Source: Acidobacteriota bacterium | Lineage (GTDB): Bacteria > Acidobacteriota > Thermoanaerobaculia > Multivoradales > Multivoraceae | Length of the DNA: 64,000 nucleotides | Direction of reading: 5' to 3' | NCBI GenBank assembly: GCA_026707325.1 | Contig: JAPOXA010000066.1 | Coordinates: forward strand, 62,001 to 126,000 | Part shown: positions 42,462 through 52,650 of the stretch, one piece after another | How the letters are laid out: every line of letters starts with the position of its first letter | Numbering within the stretch: the stretch's first letter is position 1 | Notes under the pieces: generated by a model | Told to the model about the DNA's origin: nothing | Database searches by the model: none | What the model saw: only the letters and a program-made list of their open reading frames with translations | Made by a program: the position numbers and the translations under genes

Positions 42462-45400
42462 ATGCGAGCCGTGCAAGCCCCGTCATCCCGCACCGAATCA
42501 GACCTCGGCCCGAACCGCGCTGGTGAGCAGTTGTCGCTGTTGTCGGACCAGCCGGACACGGCGATCCGCATCCACGCGTCGAACCGCCTGGAGACACTGG
42601 CGGAGCGGCTCGCGGACGAGATGCGGCGTCATCCCGCGGCGCCGCTCGAGCCGGAGCGCGTCGTCGCGCCGGACCCGCTGCTGGGGCAGTGGCTTCGACT
42701 CGAACTGGCCACGCGCCTGGGCGTCGCCGCCCACCTGCGGGTCGAACTGCCGGCGGAGTTCGCCTGGGCCGCCATGCGCGAGGAGGTGGAGGCGCTGACC
42801 GGAGAGTCCGTGTACGGACCGCCCTACCTCCGGTGGCGGATCTTCGACCGGCTCGGAGAGTGGACGGGAGGTGCGGGCGAGATCGCCAGCTACCTCGCGG
42901 ACGGCGATCCCCGCAAGCGCTTCGAGCTCGCCGACCGGCTGGCCGTCGCCTACGACCGCTGCCGCGTGTACCGGCCGGAGAGCATCCGCGCCTGGCAGCG
43001 AGGAGCGGCGGACGGCTGGCACGCGCGACTGTGGGCGGAACTCGCCGCGGCGGACTCCGAGCCGCGGCACTGGGTCGACGCCATCGACAGCTATCGGGAA
43101 GCGCTCACGGGACGCGCGGCGGGGACGCCGAGGCAGCGCGTCAACTTCTTCCATGTCGCGGAGATGTCGCCCACCTACGTCGAGGCGCTGCGTCTCGCCG
43201 CGTCGGTGATGGACGTCCACCTGTACGTCCTGAGCCCGAGCCAGAGCTTCTGGACCAGCCCGGCCGCGCAGGTCGAAGCCGGAGAACCGGACGAACTGCT
43301 CGACGCCTGGGGCCGGTCGGCAGGGGACCTGCGGGACCAGCTCCTCGCCGAGCCGGACGCCGTCGTCGTCGCCAGCGGTCCGCGAGAAGACGACGTGCCG
43401 CGCGCCGCCACCTGCCTCGCCGCGGTGCAACGGGACGTTCTCGGCGCCGCCCCGGGTGCCCAGGACAGACCCGCCGAACCCACCCGGGCGGACGACTCGA
43501 TTCAGATCCACGTCTGCCACTCGCCCACCCGCGAAGTCGAGATACTGCACGACCGCCTGCTCGGCATCTTCGACAACCACGACGGCATCGAGCCCGCCGA
43601 CGTGCTCGTGCTCACGCCGGACCTCGACACCTACGCCCCGCTGATCGAGGCCGTGTTCGGCGCCGCCGGCCGCATCGGCTTCAGCATCGGCGCGCGGCGG
43701 CTGAAGGAAGGCGCCGCCCTGACCGCCTTCCTCGACCTGCTGGCGCTGCCGGGCTCGCGCTACACGGCGAGCGACCTGCTGGCGCCGCTGCTCGCCGAGT
43801 CCGTGCGCCGCTGCTTCGGCATCTCCGACACCGACCTCGCGACGCTTCGCGGCGGCGTCGCCCGCTCGCGGGTGCGCTGGGGCGTGAACGCCGAGCACCG
43901 AACCGAACTCGACGTGCCGGCGTCGGCGAACCACAACTGGCGCCGGGGGCTCGACCGGCTGGTCCTCGGCTACGCGCTCGACGAGGGCGACGTCCTGGCC
44001 CGCGGCATCAACCCCTGTGCGCTCGACGCGCGTGGCTTTCACGACGGCGCCGCCGACTACGAACTCCTCGGTCGCTTCCACCGCTACTGCGAACTCGCGG
44101 TCGGGCTGGGGGACTGGATGACGGCCGAGCGGGAGGCCGGCGCCTGGACGAACCGTCTGCGAAGCGACGTCCTCGACGGGTTCTTCGACGCCGGCATCCG
44201 CACCGGTTCCGAAGCCGCCCGGGAGGTGGGCACGGTGTCGCGCCTGATCGAGGACTTCGACGACGAGTGCAGGCAGGCCGGCAACGCCGGCCCCATTCCG
44301 TTCCCGGTGCTGCGCGAGGTGCTGAGCGACCTCGCCGCGCAGTCCGTCCGGTCGGCGCCCCGGCTCGCGGACGGCATCGCCGTCGCGGCGCTGGTCTCGG
44401 GGCAGATCTTCCCGGCGAAGGCGGTCTGCACCGTCGGCATGAACGACCGCGCCTTCCCGCGCCCCTCCCCGCCGGAGGTCTTCGACTTCGAAGCCGACCT
44501 GTTCGACCGCGAGCAACCGAAGCCGGGCGACCCGGACCGCCGCGACGGCGACCGCTTCGCCTTCCTTGAGGCCCTGCTCGCCGCCCGGAACTGCCTCGTC
44601 GTCACCTGCACCGGCAGGGACCTGCAGGAGGACAAGCCGATTCCGCCGTCCGTGCTCGTCAGCGAACTCCTGGACTACCTGGCGGACCGGTTCCCCACTG
44701 CGGAACCCGAACCACGCGACCGCTGGCGAACGGAGCATCCGCTTCAGCCCTTCAGCCGCCGGTACTTCGCAACCGACATCGCGGGCGAGCGCGGCGCGGC
44801 GGCCACGGACTTGCCGGAGGAGCGGAAGTTGTTCAGCTTCTCGCAGCCGATGCTTCAGGCCGCGAAGGCGTTGCGGGCGGGCGGCGAGGCTCTGCGCCGC
44901 TTCGACGGGGAACTGGCCGACGAGCCGGACGACGCCGCGCCGCTGGAGGTCGAACTGGAGGACCTGATCCGCTTCTCCGAGAGCCCGTCGAGGGCCTTCC
45001 TGCGCAACCGGCTCGGCATGGCGCTCAGCACGCGCGAGGACGACGTGGAAAACGACGAGCCGCTCGACCTGAACGCGCTCGAGGTCTGGCAGTTGAAGAG
45101 CGAACTGAGCGGCAAGGACGAACTCGACGACGAAGCGACGCTCAAGCTCGCCGCGGCGCGCGGCCTGCTGCCCGCGGCCAACCTGGGCCGCATCGAGCAC
45201 CGGCAGTCGGCGGCGCAGGTGGCGGAGCTCGACAGGAAGCTGCGGCGGCGCTTCGACGCCCATCGCCAGGCGGTGGTCCAGGGCCTCGAGGTCGACCTCG
45301 ATGACATCCGGCTGACCGGCGCGGTCGAGCAGTTCGACCCGGCGAGCAACGAGCTCCTCTTCTGGCGCATCGGGAAGGTGCGGCCGAAGGACCGGATCGC

Positions 45401-45779
45401 GACCTGGCTCCGGCTACTCGCGCTCATCGGCGGCCGGAACGAGGCCGCCAACGCTCACCTGCTGGGCTGCGGCAAGGAGCTGGAGCAGTTCGAGGTCCAG
45501 GGCCCGGACCCGGCGACGGCGCGGTCTCTCCTGGCCGACTGGACGGCGGTCTGGCGGGAGAGCCGGCGGCGGCCCCTGCCTTTCTTCGCCGCGACGTCGT
45601 GGGAGTGGCTGGAGAAGCAAGCCTGGAACGGCAAGGTCGAGCGCGTGTGGTCGGGCCGGAGCTACAGCGAGGGCAACAAGGCCTCCCACCAGCTCATCTT
45701 CAACGGCGAGGCGGAAGGCGTCGAGTTCGAGGACCTCGCCCGCCGCCTGCTGGGCCCGCTCAAGGAGGCCAGCTCGTGA
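42462..45779 (+). CDS. recC: Exodeoxyribonuclease V gamma subunit (RecC)
   Basis: A 1105-residue RecC-type protein, the non-ATPase scaffold of RecBCD that repairs double-strand breaks and reads Chi-like sites. It begins with the family block IRIHASNRLETLAERLADEM and LGQWLRLELATRLGVAAHL, and contains FDNHDGIEPADVLVLTPDLDTYAPLIEAVFG, and ends with a region like the inactive nuclease fold of RecC (KVERVWSGRSYSEGNKA). Length is normal. The last codon overlaps the recB start by 4 bases (GTGA), which fixes the operon order recC-recB-recD. Confidence 0.92.
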   Translation: MRAVQAPSSRTESDLGPNRAGEQLSLLSDQPDTAIRIHASNRLETLAERLADEMRRHPAAPLEPERVVAPDPLLGQWLRLELATRLGVAAHLRVELPAEFAWAAMREEVEALTGESVYGPPYLRWRIFDRLGEWTGGAGEIASYLADGDPRKRFELADRLAVAYDRCRVYRPESIRAWQRGAADGWHARLWAELAAADSEPRHWVDAIDSYREALTGRAAGTPRQRVNFFHVAEMSPTYVEALRLAASVMDVHLYVLSPSQSFWTSPAAQVEAGEPDELLDAWGRSAGDLRDQLLAEPDAVVVASGPREDDVPRAATCLAAVQRDVLGAAPGAQDRPAEPTRADDSIQIHVCHSPTREVEILHDRLLGIFDNHDGIEPADVLVLTPDLDTYAPLIEAVFGAAGRIGFSIGARRLKEGAALTAFLDLLALPGSRYTASDLLAPLLAESVRRCFGISDTDLATLRGGVARSRVRWGVNAEHRTELDVPASANHNWRRGLDRLVLGYALDEGDVLARGINPCALDARGFHDGAADYELLGRFHRYCELAVGLGDWMTAEREAGAWTNRLRSDVLDGFFDAGIRTGSEAAREVGTVSRLIEDFDDECRQAGNAGPIPFPVLREVLSDLAAQSVRSAPRLADGIAVAALVSGQIFPAKAVCTVGMNDRAFPRPSPPEVFDFEADLFDREQPKPGDPDRRDGDRFAFLEALLAARNCLVVTCTGRDLQEDKPIPPSVLVSELLDYLADRFPTAEPEPRDRWRTEHPLQPFSRRYFATDIAGERGAAATDLPEERKLFSFSQPMLQAAKALRAGGEALRRFDGELADEPDDAAPLEVELEDLIRFSESPSRAFLRNRLGMALSTREDDVENDEPLDLNALEVWQLKSELSGKDELDDEATLKLAAARGLLPAANLGRIEHRQSAAQVAELDRKLRRRFDAHRQAVVQGLEVDLDDIRLTGAVEQFDPASNELLFWRIGKVRPKDRIATWLRLLALIGGRNEAANAHLLGCGKELEQFEVQGPDPATARSLLADWTAVWRESRRRPLPFFAATSWEWLEKQAWNGKVERVWSGRSYSEGNKASHQLIFNGEAEGVEFEDLARRLLGPLKEASS

Positions 45780-48700
45780 ACGCCGGCAGTACGGGCGTCG
45801 ACGCGTTCCAGGCGCCCCTCGACGCCGACCTGCTGATCGAGGCCAGCGCCGGCACGGGCAAGACCTACGCCCTGACCACCCTCGTAGCGCGCCTGATCGT
45901 CGAGGAAGACCGCGGCATCGACGAACTCCTCGTCGTCACGTTCACCGTGGCCGCCGCCGGGGAGCTCCGAGCGCGGGTCCGGCGCTCGCTGCATGCCGCG
46001 CGCCGCCTCGCCGACGGGACCGCTGCGCGGAGCGGGGGAGACGACCAGGCGCGGCAGCTCCGGCAGTCATGGCGGCGAGCCAAGGTCACGGACGAGCAAG
46101 GGCGCGAGCGGCTCGTCCAGGCGCTGCGCGACATCGATCGGGCGACCATCACCACGATCCACGGCTTCTGCCAGCAGGCGCTGAACGAGTTCGCGCTTCC
46201 CGCCGGCATTCCGTTCTCCTTCGGGGTCAGCGGCGACGACGCGCTGGCCGTGGGCGACGGGGTGCGCGACTTCTGGAGGCGCCGGATGGTCGGTGAACCG
46301 ATCGCCCTGCTCGAGCATGCCAAGTCGAGGGGTTTCGTTCCCGGCGCGGACACGACGGCTTTCGTTTCCGGCGATAGCACCGCGGACTGGGTCGCGCGAC
46401 AACACGCCAGGCCGCAAGAGATCCGGGGCGTGCCAGGAAACGCGGACGAGGATCTGCGCTCGAAGCGTGAGGAATGGCTCGACACGCTCCGGGCAGCCGA
46501 GCGGGCCTGGGCGGACGGCGGGCGGACCGAGTTCCTGAAGGTGGTCCACCAGCACAAGTGGAAGAAGGACAAGCGGCCCGACCAACACATCGCGTTACTC
46601 GTTACCGCACTGGATTCCGGCAGCGCGGCGGATCTGGCGCCGGACTTCGCCGGCCGCTGCGGCCGCAAAGGCCTGACTCCACTGCTCTTCAAGAACGATC
46701 CGCCCCCTGACGACGCTCCCATCTTCGATCTCCTTGACCTCGTCGGCGAGAAGGGCGAAACCTACGGGCAGGCCTGGCTGGCCGGTCAGCGCCGCCAACT
46801 CCTGAAAGACGCCGGGAAGACGCTGCACCACAACGCCTGGCTCGACCGGCGCCTGAGCTTCGACGGCCTGCTGGTGGAGCTTCACCGCGCGCTCGAGGGA
46901 GAGCGGGGACCGGAACTCGCGCGACGGATTCGCGACCGCTACCCCATCGGACTGATCGACGAGTTCCAGGACACCGACCGCTTGCAGGCGGACATCTTCA
47001 AGCGCATCTACTCGGATCACGGCAACCCGAGCGACGCCAACGCGGCGAACGGACGCCGGTTCGTCGTCGGCGATCCGAAGCAGTCGATCTACCGCTTCCG
47101 CGGCGCCGACGTGTTCGCCTACCTGGAGGCGCAGGGCGAACTCGGCAAGACGCGGGAACCCCTCAGGCTGGCACACAACTACCGCTCCACGCCCGAACTG
47201 ATCCGCGCCGTCGGCGAGTTGTTCTCGCGGCGGCGGCCGTTCGTGCTCGACTCGTTCACGTTCGAGCCCTCCCGGCCGGCCGCTCGCGGCCGTGCCGAGT
47301 TGGTCGTCGACGGGAAGCGCGACTCCCCGCCGTTTCAGTTCGTCCTGATTCCGAAGCGACCTGGCCAGCGGCGCAACAAGGGAGACCTCACCGGGCTGGC
47401 GGCCCACCAGGCAGCGAGCGAGATCGCCCGGTTGCTCGCGCTGGGCGCGGACGGCGGAGCGGCGCTGGTCTCCAGCAACGGGAGCAAGAGGGACCCCCTG
47501 ACCGGCGGTCACGTCGCCGTGCTCGTCCGCACCGGCGCCCAGGGCAAGGCGGTCGCCGAAGCGCTCCGGGCCCTCAAGATCGACAGCGTCGAACTCGGCA
47601 CGGACAACATCTTCGACTCCGCGGAGGCCGACGCGCTCCACCGCCTTCTGCGCGCCCTGTGCCTGGACGGATCCGAGTACAACGCCACGCCTCTGCTGCG
47701 AGGGGCGCTCGCCGCCGACCTGTTCGACCTGGACATGCACGAGTTGGCGGGGCTCCGCGACGACGACGACGCGTGGGACCACTGGCGGCGACTGGCGCGG
47801 GAGTGGGCCGACGTCTGGCAGCGGCAGGGAATCGCCACGCTGATGCGGCGCATCCTGTTCGGCGGCGAGCCGGACTGTTCCACCAACCTCCTGCGCCACC
47901 CGGACGGCCCGCGCAGGCTGACCAACTACCTCCACCTGAGCGACCTGCTGCACGAGGCGGAAACCAGGCGCCGACCGTCCCGCCACGGCCTGGTGGACTG
48001 GTTCCGCCAGTCGAGAGCCGACTCCCGCCAGAGCGACGAGACGGCCCAGCTTCGGCTGGAGAGCGACGAGAACCTGGTGAAGATCGTCACCGTGCACCGC
48101 GCCAAGGGGCTCGAGTTTCCGATCGTTTTCTACCCCTTCGCCTGGGCCGGCCAGGCGCCGAAGTCCGGGGGGCAGAGAAAGCCCACGACGAACTACTACG
48201 ACGACAACGCGGAACCCGGGACGCCCGTCCTCGATCTGAGCCCGAACGACGCGGCCTACGCCCGCGAGCGAGTCGAAGATCATGCCGACGAGCTGCGGCT
48301 TCTCTACGTGGCGCTGACCCGAGCCGAGTACCGCGCGGTCGTGACCTGGGCGCCGGACGGAGGGGCCGAGCACGCGCCGCTGGCGTGGCTCCTTCACGGC
48401 CGTGGGAGCGCGCTGCCGGACGACCCGGCGGAGGCGTTGGCGGCGCACGCGAAGCACGTGAAGAGCCTCGGCCCGGACGAATGGCGCCGGGAGATCGAGG
48501 ACTTCGTCGCCCGGGACCGGGGCGCGCTGTCCGTTCGCGAGGTCGAGGCCGAGGCGCCCGCGACGCCCGCCGAGTCGGCCGAACCGGGCGGAACCGAAGC
48601 CGGGGAACTGGCGGCGCGCGAGCTCGGCCGCCCCCTGCGGCTCATCCGGCAGCGGACGAGCTACTCGGCCCTGTCGGCCGAAGCCGGCGCGCCGGTGCGC

Positions 48701-49615
48701 GACCGCGATGGCCGCGAGCCAGCACCGGACGGCGCTGCCCAGAGCCCGCGCATGCCCGTGCGCGACCGCGACGAAGTGGACCTCGTCCAACCCGACGGGG
48801 CGACCGCCGTCGAGGATCGCGACGCGGAGGCGGAGACCACCGGAAGGCGGCAGGAAGAGGGCTCGTCGATCTTCTCGCTTCCGGCCGGCGGCCGGACCGG
48901 CCGGTGCCTGCACGAGATCTTCGAGCGGCTGCTCGGCAGCCCAGCACCGCCGGAGCCTGAGGAGGCCTGCCGGGAAGCTTTGGCCCGCTACGGCTTCGGG
49001 CAGCAGTGGCTGCCGGTCGCCCGCTCGCTGGTGGCCAACGCACTCGACACGCCGCTCATGCGCCCCGGCGAGGTGGGCGGCGTCTTTCGGCTATCCGACC
49101 TCGACAGCGCGGTGGCAGAGATGGAGTTCCATCTGCCGGTTCGAGCACTCAAGCGGCCGGAGCTGGGTCGTTGCCTCGACGAGCATGGCTACGACCGCCG
49201 GCTTGCCGAGGACGACGCGAAGATCGAGGGCTTCCTGCACGGCTACATCGATCTCGTGGCGTGCCACGAGGGCCGCTGGTACGTCATCGACTACAAGTCG
49301 AACCGTCTGGGCCCCGATCTCGCCGCGTACTCGGAGCCGGCGCTCGCCGAGGCGATACGGGAGCACGCCTACCATCTTCAGTACCTGCTGTACCTGACCG
49401 CCCTGCACCGCCTGCTGCGGCTGCGGCTGCCGGGCTACGACTACGACCGCGACATCGGCGGCGCCTTCTACCTCTTCCTGCGTGGCATGAGGCCGAACGC
49501 TCCGGGCAGCGGCGTGTTCCAGGACCGGCCGTCGCGCGCCTGCATCGAGGATCTCGATGCCTGCCTGAGCGGCGGCGGAAACGAAGAAGCGCGCCAGGGA
49601 GCAAGCGCGCCATGA
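45776..49615 (+). CDS. recB: Exodeoxyribonuclease V beta subunit (RecB)
   Basis: A 1279-residue UvrD/PcrA-superfamily helicase with a C-terminal nuclease. The Walker A ASAGTGKTYAL lies near residue 28, then TIHGFCQQALNEF, GLIDEFQDTDRLQAD, VVGDPKQSIYRFRGADV, VHRAKGLEFPIVFYPFAWAG and VALTRAEYRAVV, and the nuclease motif YIDLVACHEGRWYVIDYKSN at the end, with the Asp and Lys of the metal site. The 3'-5' helicase and nuclease of the RecBCD complex. GTG at 45776 is chosen from the 4-base overlap with recC. Its stop overlaps the recD start by 4 bases (ATGA). Confidence 0.93.
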   Translation: MNAGSTGVDAFQAPLDADLLIEASAGTGKTYALTTLVARLIVEEDRGIDELLVVTFTVAAAGELRARVRRSLHAARRLADGTAARSGGDDQARQLRQSWRRAKVTDEQGRERLVQALRDIDRATITTIHGFCQQALNEFALPAGIPFSFGVSGDDALAVGDGVRDFWRRRMVGEPIALLEHAKSRGFVPGADTTAFVSGDSTADWVARQHARPQEIRGVPGNADEDLRSKREEWLDTLRAAERAWADGGRTEFLKVVHQHKWKKDKRPDQHIALLVTALDSGSAADLAPDFAGRCGRKGLTPLLFKNDPPPDDAPIFDLLDLVGEKGETYGQAWLAGQRRQLLKDAGKTLHHNAWLDRRLSFDGLLVELHRALEGERGPELARRIRDRYPIGLIDEFQDTDRLQADIFKRIYSDHGNPSDANAANGRRFVVGDPKQSIYRFRGADVFAYLEAQGELGKTREPLRLAHNYRSTPELIRAVGELFSRRRPFVLDSFTFEPSRPAARGRAELVVDGKRDSPPFQFVLIPKRPGQRRNKGDLTGLAAHQAASEIARLLALGADGGAALVSSNGSKRDPLTGGHVAVLVRTGAQGKAVAEALRALKIDSVELGTDNIFDSAEADALHRLLRALCLDGSEYNATPLLRGALAADLFDLDMHELAGLRDDDDAWDHWRRLAREWADVWQRQGIATLMRRILFGGEPDCSTNLLRHPDGPRRLTNYLHLSDLLHEAETRRRPSRHGLVDWFRQSRADSRQSDETAQLRLESDENLVKIVTVHRAKGLEFPIVFYPFAWAGQAPKSGGQRKPTTNYYDDNAEPGTPVLDLSPNDAAYARERVEDHADELRLLYVALTRAEYRAVVTWAPDGGAEHAPLAWLLHGRGSALPDDPAEALAAHAKHVKSLGPDEWRREIEDFVARDRGALSVREVEAEAPATPAESAEPGGTEAGELAARELGRPLRLIRQRTSYSALSAEAGAPVRDRDGREPAPDGAAQSPRMPVRDRDEVDLVQPDGATAVEDRDAEAETTGRRQEEGSSIFSLPAGGRTGRCLHEIFERLLGSPAPPEPEEACREALARYGFGQQWLPVARSLVANALDTPLMRPGEVGGVFRLSDLDSAVAEMEFHLPVRALKRPELGRCLDEHGYDRRLAEDDAKIEGFLHGYIDLVACHEGRWYVIDYKSNRLGPDLAAYSEPALAEAIREHAYHLQYLLYLTALHRLLRLRLPGYDYDRDIGGAFYLFLRGMRPNAPGSGVFQDRPSRACIEDLDACLSGGGNEEARQGASAP

Positions 49616-51372
49616 GGCGCCACGCCCGCGTCGCCGCGCTGACCGATGCCGGCGTCCTGGCCGAGATCGACCGCTGCTTCGCCCTGCTCCTGATGGAACT
49701 GGGCGCGGAGGAAGACGCGGCACTGGCCGCCGCCGTCACCAGCGCGGTCCACAGGGGCGGGCACACCTGCCTCGAACTGCGGCACGCGAGCCGCCCGATC
49801 GCCGAGCTGGTGGAGCAACCCGAAACGAGCCTCCCGGCCGACGCGCTCGAGCCGGAGGTGCTGGAGATCGCGCTGCCCCGGACCGAGAACCTGCTCGAAG
49901 CACTGCTCGCCAGCCCAGTCGTCGCCGCGGGAGAACGTCCCGAGCCCGAGCGGCCTCTCGTCCTCGACCGCGACCGCCTCTACCTCCACCGCCTGTTCGA
50001 CGCCGAGTGCCGGCTCGCCGAGCGGCTCGTCGCGCTGGCCACGGACACCGAGCCGATCCCCCGTATCGAGCAGGCGATCGCCCGGACGTTCGACGAACGG
50101 GAAGACCGGACGGTCGAGGCGGTCGCCGCGCTTCGCACCGCGCTCGAACGCCGGCTGTGCATCGTCACCGGCGGCCCCGGCACCGGCAAGACGACACTCG
50201 CGGCCAAGCTGATCGCCATCCTGGTGGCCGAGGGTCTCGCCGGTCCGCGCCGCATCGGCCTGGCGGCGCCGACGGGCAAGGCGGCCTCGCGCATCCAGGA
50301 GTCCGTTCGTGGGAAACTCGCCCAGCCGCCGCTCGACGACGTGCCGGGCATCCGGGAGTTCCCGGCCGAGGCGTGGACGATTCACCGGCTGCTGGCGAGC
50401 CGGACCAGCCGCCTGAGCCGCCTCGAAGCGCTGGTCGTCGACGAGAGCTCGATGGCCGACCTCAAGCTGATGGATCGCCTTGCCGCGGCCCTGCCGCCGC
50501 GGTGCCGGCTGATCCTCCTGGGCGACGCGAACCAGTTGGCTTCGGTGGAGCCGGGCTCGGTCTTCAGCGACCTGTGCAGGGCCGGGGACGCCGGGCCGCT
50601 GGACCGTTCCGTCACAACCCTGCGGAAGAACTACCGGTTTGCCGAAGACTCCGGCATCGGCCGCCTGGCGCGCGCCGTCGTGGCCGGCGACGCCGCCGGC
50701 GCGGCCACTGTGCTGCGGGCAAGTTCCGGGAGAGAGACCCGTCTGGAGCCGCTCGCGGACGAGGGCGCCTTCGACCGCTTCGCCGACAAGTACGCGGAGA
50801 CCTGGGCCGATCACATGGCGAAGCTCGAAGCGGACCCCAGTACTGCCGATCCATTCCCCTCGGAGCGCGTGCTCTGCAGCCACCGGCGGGGGCCGTTCGG
50901 GACGCAGCGTTTCAACCGCCTGGTGGAGCGTCGTCTGGTTCGACTGGGCCGCCGGTCGCATCGCGACGAGTTCTACGTCGGGCGCCCGATCATCGTCAGC
51001 CGCAACGACCGGCAGACGAACCTCTCGAACGGCGACACCGGCGTCGTCGTTCCCGGGGAAACGGGACGTCCCCAGGTCTGGTTCCCGGACCTCGACCGCG
51101 ACGGCGAGCGCTACCTCGTCCCACTCGCCCGCCTGCCGCAGCACGAGAGCTTCTTCGCCCTCACCGTCCACCGGGCCCAGGGTTCGGAGTACGACGACCT
51201 CGTCATCATTCCCGGCCCCGCGGAGTCGCGAGTGAACACGCGCGAGCTGTTCTACACGGCGGCCACCAGAGCGCGAAACACCGTGACCGTGATGGCCGGA
51301 GAAGACGTCGTCCGCGCGGCCGTCCTGCGGACGACATCGCGCTCCACCGGACTGCTGGATCGGCTTCGCTGA
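49612..51372 (+). CDS. recD: Exodeoxyribonuclease V alpha subunit (RecD)
   Basis: A 586-residue superfamily 1B helicase, the 5'-3' motor of RecBCD. Walker A TGGPGTGKTTLAAKLIAIL lies near residue 185; then SRLEALVVDESSMADLKLMD, GDANQLASVEPG, and the C-terminal ALTVHRAQGSEYDDLVI. Length matches RecD (about 600). ATG at 49612 is preferred because it overlaps the recB stop (ATGA) and begins with the family block RRHARVAALTDAGVLAEIDRC. The whole recCBD locus looks intact and single-operon. Confidence 0.93.
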   Translation: MRRHARVAALTDAGVLAEIDRCFALLLMELGAEEDAALAAAVTSAVHRGGHTCLELRHASRPIAELVEQPETSLPADALEPEVLEIALPRTENLLEALLASPVVAAGERPEPERPLVLDRDRLYLHRLFDAECRLAERLVALATDTEPIPRIEQAIARTFDEREDRTVEAVAALRTALERRLCIVTGGPGTGKTTLAAKLIAILVAEGLAGPRRIGLAAPTGKAASRIQESVRGKLAQPPLDDVPGIREFPAEAWTIHRLLASRTSRLSRLEALVVDESSMADLKLMDRLAAALPPRCRLILLGDANQLASVEPGSVFSDLCRAGDAGPLDRSVTTLRKNYRFAEDSGIGRLARAVVAGDAAGAATVLRASSGRETRLEPLADEGAFDRFADKYAETWADHMAKLEADPSTADPFPSERVLCSHRRGPFGTQRFNRLVERRLVRLGRRSHRDEFYVGRPIIVSRNDRQTNLSNGDTGVVVPGETGRPQVWFPDLDRDGERYLVPLARLPQHESFFALTVHRAQGSEYDDLVIIPGPAESRVNTRELFYTAATRARNTVTVMAGEDVVRAAVLRTTSRSTGLLDRLR

Positions 51373-51417
51373 GGAGCGGCCTGGTCCTTGCTCACCGTTC
51401 ACTGGCGGACGAACAGG

Positions 51418-51633
51418 TCAACTGACCTTGTATGCCCTTACCGGTAGTTCTTGGGTCTCCAGGGTCGCCAGGTCGAGCCGGTCGGCGGCGCGATCGATGT
51501 CGAAGCCGACGACATTGCCGTCCGCATCGAGATCCACGTTGAGACCTTCAGCGATTTCCCGGGTTTCCACGCTCGGTTCGCACCTGAACTCGACGTACAG
51601 GCTGTCCGTTTCGGGGTAGTAGTGCATCTTCAT
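51418..51633 (-). CDS. DUF2283 protein
   Basis: A 71-residue DUF2283 protein: MHYYPETDSLYVEFR, then GLNVDLDADGNVVGFDIDRA at mid-protein. The family is a small beta-rich cytoplasmic protein, usually found beside a DUF4258 gene, and the pair behaves as a possible toxin-antitoxin module. Here the DUF4258 gene lies immediately upstream, with an overlap of 4 bases (ATGA), but is frameshifted. It converges on recD, with 45 bases between the stops. DUF2283 appears intact. Confidence 0.85.
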   Translation of the reverse strand: MKMHYYPETDSLYVEFRCEPSVETREIAEGLNVDLDADGNVVGFDIDRAADRLDLATLETQELPVRAYKVS

Positions 51634-51880
51634 TGCTGCTCCTCGCGGTAGCTGCGATCGAGAAACGCGTTGTGGATGGTCTCACCGTCCTCGAGCGTGA
51701 CGACGCGAAGAACCCGCTCCGCAGCGTCGCCAGCCAACTGATTCTGCCCCAGAAACGGATGCGACCGTCCTGCTGACGTTCGCTCCGCAGCGGTGAGGCG
51801 ATGACAGCGCGGCATAGGTCCACGTTGATGTAGGGACGCTTGCGTGTGACCTGCTCGTCGAAGTAGCGAGTCGTCTTCAT
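51630..51880 (-). pseudogene. DUF4258-like gene with a frameshift
   Basis: The first part, from ATG at 51880, reads KTTRYFDEQVTRKRPYI and QDGRIRFWGRIS, the usual DUF4258-type start; the rest of the family, VLRVVTLEDGETIHNAFLDRSY, is found in a different frame of the same strand and ends at 51630. The 251-base length is not a multiple of three, so a single-base indel near 51730-51740 must have broken it, unless it is a sequencing error or programmed frameshift. The stop of the second part overlaps the DUF2283 start, as expected of an intact pair. Confidence 0.7.
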
Positions 51881-52103
51881 GGCGCAGGTACTGGAGTTCG
51901 AGGGTGGTCGCTGTTGGTTCGCCGCTCACCCTCGCCGGACGGCGAAGTCATCGGGCCGTGAGGGCGCAACGAATCGCCTGACACGGTAGCAGTGCGAAAC
52001 AAGGGCCCACGCCGAGCCGCCGCAGGCGCTTCAATGAGGCCGGGGCGCTCGCGCCCTTTCACAAGGACAAGAAGCCGAGGCACGGGCCACTCATGCCAGT
52101 CGT

Positions 52104-52640
52104 ATGAAGGCGATCACTCTCATCGAGCCTTGGTGCTGGGCGATCGCTCACGCCGGCAAGAACATCGAGAACCGTACCTGGGTGACTCGGTATCGCGGAG
52201 TCCTGGTGTTGCACTCTGGCAAGGCCAAGCTGGACGCTTACGGGGTCCAGATCATCCACGAGATCACCGGCCGGCCAATGGGCGAGATTGCCAAGGCTGC
52301 GAACCGTCTCCGAGGCAAGGTCACTGCGGTGTGCCGGTTGGTGAACATCGAGAAGCCGCGCCGGTTCCGTCACAGCAGTTTGATCAAGCCGCTGGACGAG
52401 ACCAATCCCTGGGCGATGAAGGGTCAGAATCACTGGTGCCTGATCGACGTGATCCCGATGCCGCGACCATTCCCTGCGCGTGGCGCTCAGGGCTTGTGGG
52501 AGAATCGAGACGCCTTCATCGAGGTCAAGCGCCAGGTCGAGACGCTGGCGGCAAGCGAAGACGAGAAGATGCGCCAGTTGGCGCTGAGGATGGGAACATA
52601 CATCGATCGGAGTCTGGCGAGGCTGCGTCCACGACGATAG
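52104..52640 (+). CDS. ASCH-domain protein
   Basis: A 178-residue ASCH (PUA-like) protein. The start MKAITLIEPWCWAIAHAGKNIENRTWVTRYRG (the diagnostic xxPWxxxI..GxKxIENRxW) places it in the family; LDVIPMPRPFPARGAQGLW is the later strand. ASCH domains bind RNA or modified nucleotides, and some are nucleases. It lies 11 bases before an SSB-like gene on the same strand and may be an insert in the same module. Function unknown. Confidence 0.82.
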   Translation: MKAITLIEPWCWAIAHAGKNIENRTWVTRYRGVLVLHSGKAKLDAYGVQIIHEITGRPMGEIAKAANRLRGKVTAVCRLVNIEKPRRFRHSSLIKPLDETNPWAMKGQNHWCLIDVIPMPRPFPARGAQGLWENRDAFIEVKRQVETLAASEDEKMRQLALRMGTYIDRSLARLRPRR

Positions 52641-52650
52641 GAGAAACGCA

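Noticed and set aside
45599..45775. Longer RecB start
   Set aside because: The added residues overlap recC and are unlike RecB; the GTG at 45776 overlaps the recC stop as expected.
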